DNA of 38,651 bases from Cyanobacteria bacterium SIG31 (lineage in GTDB: Bacteria > Cyanobacteriota > Vampirovibrionia > Gastranaerophilales > Gastranaerophilaceae): the NCBI GenBank assembly GCA_015152465.1, contig SUTX01000019.1, positions 1 through 38,651 of the forward strand, written 5' to 3'. Below are positions 32,882 to 38,651 of this stretch, one piece after another. Below the pieces are notes generated by a model. It had not been told where the DNA came from, made no database searches, and saw only the letters and a program-made list of their open reading frames with translations. The position numbers and the translations under genes were made by a program. Positions within the stretch are counted from its first letter, which is position 1. Every line of letters starts with the position of its first letter.

Positions 32882-34660
32882 ATGGATATATTTTCAATAT
32901 TTACACTGTGCGGAGGGCTAGCGTTCTTCTTGTACGGTATTACAATCATGTCCGGAGGCTTAGAGAAGATTGCTGGTGGAAGATTGGAAAAGATTTTGAA
33001 GAAGATGACAGCAAATCCAATAAAAGCACTTGTTTTTGGGGCTGGTATAACAGCAGCGGTTCAATCTTCATCTGCGGTAACTGTTATGCTCGTTGGGTTA
33101 GTCAACTCCGGTATAATGAAGCTATCTCAAGCAATCGGAGTTATAATGGGTTCGAATGTTGGGACGACAATTACAGCTTGGATATTAAGTTTATCGGGGA
33201 TTCAGAGTACTAACTTCTTTATTAGATTGTTAAAGCCTGAATCCTTTTCGCCATTAATGGCTCTTGCTGGTGTTATAATGATGATGGCTGCAAAAAGTAG
33301 TAAACGCAAAAATGTAGGGATTGTTCTTGTTGGTTTTGCAATTTTAATGTTTGGTATGGAAGTTATGAGTGGAGCAATGTCTCCATTAGCGGATATGCCT
33401 GAGTTTCAACAAGTTTTGACAATGTTTCATAATCCGGTTTTTGGTGTTTTTATTGGTGCTGTTGTTACTGCTGTTATTCAAAGTTCAGCAGCTTCCATTG
33501 GTATATTACAAGCTCTTTCAATGGTTGGAGGCTTAACTTATGGGATGGCAATTCCAATTATAATGGGTCAGAATATTGGTACTTGTATTTCTGCAGTTCT
33601 ATCTTGTCTTAGTGGCGTAAGCACAGCTGCTAAAAGGGTCGCAGCTGTTCATGTTGTGTTTAATGTTTTAGGTACAGTAATATTACTTTCAGTTTACTAT
33701 TTTGCGTATTCTATTGCTAAATTTAGTTTGCATAATACAAATATTTCCCCATTTGGTATAGCGGTTATACACTCAATATTTAACATTGTTGCAACAATAG
33801 TTTTATTCCCATTCACTAAGCTATTAGAGAAGATTGCAGTTACTGTTGTCCCTGAGCAAAAATCAAAAGATAAGAATGTTATTCTTGACGACAGATTGTT
33901 GCTTGCTCCATCTTTTGCTATTGCGGAATGTTACAGACAAACTATCAAAATGGCAGAAATGGTTGAATTCAACTTTATTAATTCTACAAAAATGTTAAAG
34001 AGTTTCCATAAGAAAAAGGCTGAACAGATTCAAGCTAATGAGATAAAGATTGACATGTACGAAGATAAACTTAATTCTTTCATGCTTAAGTTGTCAGCTA
34101 AAGAACTTTCAGAAGAAGACAATAATCGGATTTCTCAATTAATGCTTACAATTGGTGATTTTGAGAGAATTGGTGACCACGCTAATTATATGTTGCAAAT
34201 CGCAGAGAAATTAAAAGACAATGATAGAAAGCTTTCTACAGAAGCAATAGAAGAGCTTAAGGTTATTGTACATGCTGTATCTGAAATATTTATGGTGGCT
34301 TTTGAAGCATACAAAACGGATAATGTTGAACTGGCTCGTGAAGTTGAAGCTTTAGAAGCTGTAATTAAAAGAATTATACGCAAAGTCAAAAATCGTCACA
34401 TACAAAGACTTAAGGATGGATTATGCACTCCTGACATGAGTTTCTTATTCTCTGACTTATTGAATGATTTAAGAAGAATTGCAGCTCATGCTGGTAATGT
34501 TGCAACAAGTGTTATTCAACTTCAAGACAAGACTATTGATAAACACGAATATAACCATAGAAACAAAGATGATGACATGTTATTTATAAGTAAATATGAA
34601 AATTATAAATCAAGATATTCTGTTTCCCGTAAAAAGGCTTTAGAAGATACAAATGTTTAA
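32882..34660 (+). CDS. Na/Pi cotransporter family protein with PhoU-like domain
   Basis: 592 aa. The N-terminal membrane domain (about 1-320) carries the twin Na/Pi-cotransporter repeats: AAVQSSSAVTVMLVGLVNSG (about 59-78) with GSNVGTT, and AVIQSSAASIGILQALS (about 200) with GQNIGTC. From about 345 to 555 follows a soluble helical PhoU-like domain with two repeats (ISQLMLTIGDFERIGDHANY and FLFSDLLNDLRRIAAHAGN), a usual fusion. Likely Na+-driven phosphate transport at the inner membrane, direction not certain. Ribosome site AAAGGA. It is divergent from the 65-aa operon, with module A between them. Confidence 0.9.
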   Translation: MDIFSIFTLCGGLAFFLYGITIMSGGLEKIAGGRLEKILKKMTANPIKALVFGAGITAAVQSSSAVTVMLVGLVNSGIMKLSQAIGVIMGSNVGTTITAWILSLSGIQSTNFFIRLLKPESFSPLMALAGVIMMMAAKSSKRKNVGIVLVGFAILMFGMEVMSGAMSPLADMPEFQQVLTMFHNPVFGVFIGAVVTAVIQSSAASIGILQALSMVGGLTYGMAIPIIMGQNIGTCISAVLSCLSGVSTAAKRVAAVHVVFNVLGTVILLSVYYFAYSIAKFSLHNTNISPFGIAVIHSIFNIVATIVLFPFTKLLEKIAVTVVPEQKSKDKNVILDDRLLLAPSFAIAECYRQTIKMAEMVEFNFINSTKMLKSFHKKKAEQIQANEIKIDMYEDKLNSFMLKLSAKELSEEDNNRISQLMLTIGDFERIGDHANYMLQIAEKLKDNDRKLSTEAIEELKVIVHAVSEIFMVAFEAYKTDNVELAREVEALEAVIKRIIRKVKNRHIQRLKDGLCTPDMSFLFSDLLNDLRRIAAHAGNVATSVIQLQDKTIDKHEYNHRNKDDDMLFISKYENYKSRYSVSRKKALEDTNV

Positions 34661-34682
34661 CATCTAATGGTCATATAAACGA

Positions 34683-34713
34683 GGGCGGGTTTCTTTTTAG
34701 AGGCCCGCCCTTT
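34683..34713. terminator. Bidirectional terminator between convergent genes
   Basis: GGGCGGG (34683-34689) pairs with CCCGCCC (34704-34710), with T-rich sequence in the loop and TTTGATTT after it. It serves the cotransporter gene and possibly the convergent 229-aa gene. Confidence 0.75.
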
Positions 34714-34716
34714 GAT

Positions 34717-35406
34717 TTATAGCTTAATTGTTCTAAATATTGTTGAATATTTGTGACTACCATAATAAATGATAATGGACACAAAATGATTTTCTAGGTC
34801 ATTAATTTCCATATATGATTTTATTGGTTCTTTTCTTTTTGTGCTATTAAATTTTCCAAGGAAATCTAATACGCCCATGTGAATTTTTTGAGCTCGAGTA
34901 AGTTTTGGTTGTGGTAAGTGTTTGTCATAGAAGAATTCTGGTGTAATATCTCTTTCGTATACTGGTATAATATGTACTACTTTACCATTTTGTTTAAATA
35001 ATAAGTACCATTTCCCTTTATGTTCGCGAGGTGTTAAGAGATAATATCCTGGTTCGATTGCTTTATCTTTGAAATAGATATAAGAATTAAGTCGCAAAAG
35101 TGGATAGGGTGCCCAAGATGCATCTTTCATATCATAATACTGATCTGGGTCAATATTATGCAAATAAGAATGTTTTGGCACTTCTAAACTATTATAAATA
35201 CCTGCGTAATCTTTTGCTGGCTTTACTTCAAGTGGGGTTGGAGCTTCTCCTGCCGTATATTCAAATTCCGGAGGACTGGTTTCATCCATTTGTTCTTGAT
35301 GAAATTGTTCCACACTTTCGATCGGCTCATCTGACAAAGGATTATATGCAGAGAACACTGGAAGTGTAAAACACAAAGCCATAATTACAAAACTCTTCTT
35401 TAACAT
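34717..35406 (-). CDS. Secreted protein of unknown function (229 aa)
   Basis: A clear signal peptide (KKS, a hydrophobic core, then PVFSA-Y) with cleavage likely after residue 20. The mature protein begins with an acidic Pro-rich region (about 25-65), followed by a beta-rich domain with AIEPGYYLLTPREHKGKWYLLFKQNGKVVHIIPVY and a final VSIIIYYGSHKYSTIFRTIKL. No family is recognised. It follows the 83-aa gene by 44 nt and is probably in the same transcript, under module B. Confidence 0.75.
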   Translation of the reverse strand: MLKKSFVIMALCFTLPVFSAYNPLSDEPIESVEQFHQEQMDETSPPEFEYTAGEAPTPLEVKPAKDYAGIYNSLEVPKHSYLHNIDPDQYYDMKDASWAPYPLLRLNSYIYFKDKAIEPGYYLLTPREHKGKWYLLFKQNGKVVHIIPVYERDITPEFFYDKHLPQPKLTRAQKIHMGVLDFLGKFNSTKRKEPIKSYMEINDLENHFVSIIIYYGSHKYSTIFRTIKL

Positions 35407-35450
35407 ACAACTATTTTAATGTATTTATCAAAAAAATCAAAGGGTAAATT

Positions 35451-35702
35451 TTATTTTAATGTTGTAGAAATAAATCTAATAGCATCATCTTTTAATTCTT
35501 TAACAAAATCTCTTGCAATTTTAGAAAGAGGTCTTTGATCAATTTTATCGAAAATAGCGTAAATGGGATCTCCACCGTTATTAAATCTCATTTGTCTGTC
35601 TTTCTTATTTAAATAATAAAAATCAAAATCTTCAGGAATTTCAATTGCTCCTGCAGGTTTTTTATTTCTTTCAATTGCTGAATATGTTGTTGCCATTTTC
35701 AA
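35451..35702 (-). CDS. Small unknown protein (83 aa), first gene of HLR1 module B
   Basis: Cytoplasmic, charged, no signal peptide. It has PEDFDFYYLNKKDRQMRF in the middle and an amphipathic helical end. AGAGAG is a weak ribosome site. The protein does not resemble the 65-aa protein of module A, although the upstream regions of the two genes are almost the same. It is followed by the secreted 229-aa gene. Confidence 0.65.
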   Translation of the reverse strand: MKMATTYSAIERNKKPAGAIEIPEDFDFYYLNKKDRQMRFNNGGDPIYAIFDKIDQRPLSKIARDFVKELKDDAIRFISTTLK

Positions 35703-35796
35703 ATACTCTCTTTACTTATATAACTCTTACATATATATAAAGTATATAAATTCTAAAAAATTGCCTTTTTTCTTTATATTTGTAACGTTTTGTTAA
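35703..35796 (-). promoter_or_regulatory. Regulatory module B: HLR1-like box plus conserved leader
   Basis: At 35779-35796 the minus strand reads TTAACAAAACGTTACAAA, two HLR1 half-repeats with one mismatch in the first, 76 nt before the 83-aa gene. Then AAAAAGGCAATTTTTT, ACTTTATATATA and TAAGAG, matching module A. The rest of the gap, 35797-35880, shows nothing further. Confidence 0.6.
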
Positions 35797-35880
35797 GAAC
35801 AGTCCATAGTATTTATTATCCGATTGCTTTTGAAACTATGGTATTATAAGGAAAATAATAAATATTATGTAATAACAAAA

Positions 35881-35922
35881 AAAAGACTAGTGAAACAATT
35901 GTTTTACTAGTCTTTTTTGTTT
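35881..35922. terminator. ppdK terminator, bidirectional
   Basis: 16-nt arms AAAAGACTAGTGAAAC (35881-35896) and GTTTTACTAGTCTTTT (35901-35916) pair with a single G-U, flanked by A-runs on the left and T-runs on the right, so it reads as an intrinsic terminator on both strands. It is 49 nt after the ppdK stop. Confidence 0.85.
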
Positions 35923-35964
35923 TTTAATAATAATTTAAGCTTGTTATTATACTACTGGCCTAAA

Positions 35965-38613
35965 CTATTTATTTCCCTCAGCTACTGCTTGAGCTGCAGC
36001 AAGTTTAGCTTGAGGAATACGGAATGGAGAACAAGATACATAGTTCAAACCAATTTTGTGGCAGAATTTAACTGAATCTGGGTCACCACCGTGTTCACCA
36101 CAAACACCACCAACAAGAGCAGGGTTTACAGCTTTACCTTTAGTCATTGACATTTCAACTAATTGACCAACACCTTTTGTATCAAGTGTTTCGAATGGGT
36201 TAGATGGAAGGATTTTTTGTTCAACATATCTGTTTAAGAATTTACCTTCTGCGTCATCTCTTGAGTATCCGAATGTCATTTGAGTTAAGTCGTTAGTACC
36301 GAATGAGAAGAATTCAGCGTGTTCAGCAATTTCATCAGCTGTCAATGCTGCACGAGGAATTTCAATCATAGTACCGAATTTGTATTCAACTTCAACACCT
36401 TTTTCAGTCATAACGTCTTTAGCTACACGAACTAAAATTTCTTTAGCAACTTTTAATTCGTTAACGTGACCGATAAGAGGAATCATAACCCAAGGTTTAA
36501 CAGCATAACCTTCTTTTTTCAAATCACAGCAAGCTTCGAAGATTGCTCTTACTTGCATTTCATTAATTTCAGGATAAGTTAAACCTAAACGACATCCTCT
36601 TAGACCCATCATAGGGTTAGATTCGCTTAGACCTTCAACGATGTGAAGCATTTCTTCTTTTTCAGAAGCATCTTTACCAGTAGCTTTAAGAGCAGCAACT
36701 TCAGCGATTAAGTCTTCCTTGTTAGGTAAGAATTCGTGAAGAGGTGGGTCTAAAAGACGAACTGTAAGAGGTTTATCACCCAATTCTTTGAACATTGCAT
36801 AGAAGTCAGCATATTGCATAGGAAGAAGTTTAGCTAAAGCTTCTTTTCTAGCTTCTGGAGTTCCAGCAATAATCATTTTTTGTACCCAAGGTAGTCTTTC
36901 AGGATCCATGAACATGTGCTCAGTTCTGCAAAGACCAACACCTTCAGCACCGAATTTAAGTGCATTGATGATATCTTTTGGAGTATCAGCGTTAGCTTCT
37001 ACTTTGATTGTTCTGATTTCGTCAACCCAAGAGAAGAATTTGTTCCAGTTATCATCTATTTGAGCTTCAACTAATTTAACAGCACCAGCCATTACAAGAC
37101 CTTTACCACCATCAAGAGAGATGACATCGTCTTTTCTATAAACTGTGCCATCAGCAGCTGTCAATGTTTCGTTGTCTAAGTCAATTTTAATATCTTCACA
37201 ACCAGATACACAAGGTTTACCCATACCTTTAGCAACTACTGCTGCGTGAGAAGTAGCACCACCACGTAGAGTTAAAACACCTTGAGCAACTGCCATACCG
37301 TGAATGTCATCTGGACAAGTTTCAATACGAACTAAGATAACTTTTTCACCAGCTTCGCCTCTTGTAGCAGCTTCTTCAGTATCGAATACGATTTTACCAA
37401 CAGCTGCACCTGGAGATGCGTTTACACCTGATGAAATTTTCTTAGCTTCTGCCATTGCTTTTGTATCAAAGCAAGGAAGCAAGATTTGGTTAACTGAATA
37501 TGGATCAACCAATTGGATTGCTCTTTCTTTAGAAATAATACCTTCTTCACACATTTCAACAGCAATTCTTACAGCAGCTGCTGCAGTTCTTTTACCGTTA
37601 CGAGTTTGAAGAATATATAATTTACCTTTTTCAATAGTAAATTCCATATCTTGAACGTCTTTGTAGCCAAGTTCAAGTTTTTTAGCGATATCAACGTATT
37701 GTCTGTATAGATCAGGCATTTCTGTTTCTAATTCAGCAATAGGTTTTGGTGTTCTGATACCAGCAACAACGTCTTCACCTTGAGCGTTTGTTAGGTATTC
37801 ACCGTAGAATTTGTTTTCACCAGTAGCTGGGTTACGAGTGAATGAAACACCTGTAGCACAATCATCACCCATGTTACCGAATACCATAGATTGAACGTTA
37901 ACTGCTGTACCAAAGTTGTGGTCAATTTTGTTCATGTTTCTATAAGCAACAGCACGAGGAATATTCCAAGATCTGAATACTGCTTCAATAGCTTCTTGAA
38001 GTTGTACATATGGATCTTGTGGGAATTCTTTACCAGTAACTTCTTTAATAACTGCTTTGTAAACAGGAATAAGAGATTTCAAGCCTTCTGCAGAAATTTC
38101 TGTATCTTGTTTAACGCCTTCTCTTTCTTTAACTTTTTCTAATTCAGATTCGAAGTATTTTTGTCTGTCCATTTCCCAAGCTACAGAACCGAACATAGTT
38201 AAGAATCTTCTGTATGAGTCATAGCAGAAGCGAGGGTTGTTAGTAAGCTTAATCATAGCTTCTACAGTTTCATCGTTTAAACCAAGGTTAAGGATAGTTT
38301 CCATCATACCTGGCATTGAAACTCTAGCACCTGAACGAACTGAAACCAATAATGGGTTAACAGGATCGCCAAATTTTTGACCTTTTTGTGCTTCTACTTC
38401 TTTTAAAGCTGTTCTTACTTCATCCATCAAACCTTCTGGCATTTTGTTACCAGCATTGATGTAATCCATACATGTTTCTGTTGTGATAGTCAATCCTGGT
38501 GGAACTGGTAGACCTAAATTTGTCATTTCAGCAAGGTTAGCACCTTTACCACCAAGGAGGTTTCTCATATCGGCATTACCTTCACGGAATAACCATACTC
38601 TCTTTTGAGCCAT
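35965..38613 (-). CDS. ppdK: Pyruvate, phosphate dikinase
   Basis: Interconverts pyruvate + ATP + Pi and PEP + AMP + PPi, giving reversible flux at the end of glycolysis. 882 aa, standard length. The N-terminal ATP-grasp half has LLGGKGANLAEMTNLGLPVPPG and SVRSGARVSMPGMMETILNLG. The phosphohistidine is His456 in LRGGATSHAAVVAKGMGKPCVSG. The C-terminal PEP domain has GVGLCRTEHMF, NPMMGLRGCRLG, FSFGTNDLTQMTFGYSRDD and GGVCGEHGGDP with the catalytic Cys. Ribosome site AAAGGAG. Codon use is more uniform than in neighbouring genes, fitting high expression. Confidence 0.98.
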   Translation of the reverse strand: MAQKRVWLFREGNADMRNLLGGKGANLAEMTNLGLPVPPGLTITTETCMDYINAGNKMPEGLMDEVRTALKEVEAQKGQKFGDPVNPLLVSVRSGARVSMPGMMETILNLGLNDETVEAMIKLTNNPRFCYDSYRRFLTMFGSVAWEMDRQKYFESELEKVKEREGVKQDTEISAEGLKSLIPVYKAVIKEVTGKEFPQDPYVQLQEAIEAVFRSWNIPRAVAYRNMNKIDHNFGTAVNVQSMVFGNMGDDCATGVSFTRNPATGENKFYGEYLTNAQGEDVVAGIRTPKPIAELETEMPDLYRQYVDIAKKLELGYKDVQDMEFTIEKGKLYILQTRNGKRTAAAAVRIAVEMCEEGIISKERAIQLVDPYSVNQILLPCFDTKAMAEAKKISSGVNASPGAAVGKIVFDTEEAATRGEAGEKVILVRIETCPDDIHGMAVAQGVLTLRGGATSHAAVVAKGMGKPCVSGCEDIKIDLDNETLTAADGTVYRKDDVISLDGGKGLVMAGAVKLVEAQIDDNWNKFFSWVDEIRTIKVEANADTPKDIINALKFGAEGVGLCRTEHMFMDPERLPWVQKMIIAGTPEARKEALAKLLPMQYADFYAMFKELGDKPLTVRLLDPPLHEFLPNKEDLIAEVAALKATGKDASEKEEMLHIVEGLSESNPMMGLRGCRLGLTYPEINEMQVRAIFEACCDLKKEGYAVKPWVMIPLIGHVNELKVAKEILVRVAKDVMTEKGVEVEYKFGTMIEIPRAALTADEIAEHAEFFSFGTNDLTQMTFGYSRDDAEGKFLNRYVEQKILPSNPFETLDTKGVGQLVEMSMTKGKAVNPALVGGVCGEHGGDPDSVKFCHKIGLNYVSCSPFRIPQAKLAAAQAVAEGNK

Positions 38614-38651
38614 TTAATTTTCTCCTTTTCTCACTAAACTATACTAAGAAT

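Noticed and set aside
37304..38142. Plus-strand open frames inside ppdK
   Set aside because: Antisense shadows caused by the codon bias of ppdK.

Overview
The window is about 38.6 kb of AT-rich, gene-dense bacterial chromosome. It looks like a non-photosynthetic relative of cyanobacteria, most likely a gut-type Gastranaerophilales (Melainabacteria/Vampirovibrionia) genome. The main evidence is an OmpR-family regulator that reads as RpaB, a cyanobacterial-lineage protein (28236-29021), together with the low GC content and several large hypothetical proteins of a style I associate with this group. I see no photosynthesis genes, rRNA operon, CRISPR array, transposase or prophage.

Layout. 1-1127 is the 3' part of a flagellin whose variable middle is built of six GLUG repeats. 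1333-5048 (minus) is a likely operon: a small exported protein, a GH57/DUF3536-type glycosidase, then uracil-DNA glycosylase. 5150-11427 (plus) holds a sigma factor overlapping gcvPB, then dnaB, mntP, a 78-aa unknown, ribF and an Fmt-like formyltransferase. 11424-14167 (minus) is an overlapping aroC-aroK-aroB shikimate operon, preceded by ispG plus a small secreted protein. 15694-21010 (plus) is phosphoesterase, dprA, topA, alr. 21020-22813 (minus) is yebC-ybaB-recR. 23015-27692 holds lineage-type hypotheticals and tcdA. 27693-28143 is an intergenic stretch with terminators, a tRNA-like 3' fragment and tRNA-His(GTG). 28236-32614 (minus) is rpaB and an operon of three unknowns plus prmC. 32882-34660 is a Na/Pi cotransporter. 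34717-38613 (minus) is two small unknowns and ppdK.

Most interesting signal. Three 18-bp elements (27078-27095, 32697-32714, 35779-35796) each match the HLR1 consensus bound by cyanobacterial RpaB with one mismatch. All three are in the same orientation, 76-84 nt upstream of a minus-strand gene of unknown function, and the window also encodes the RpaB homologue. Two of them sit in nearly identical leader modules. This suggests an RpaB regulon of undescribed genes in a non-photosynthetic lineage. Four unknown proteins also share an N-terminal F-K motif (NPNFKS, MPSFKS, QPTFKA, TTNFKG). Several well-formed promoters place the -10 box 6-7 nt from the start codon, so those mRNAs are probably leaderless.

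All calls come from reading the sequence; no database search was run.
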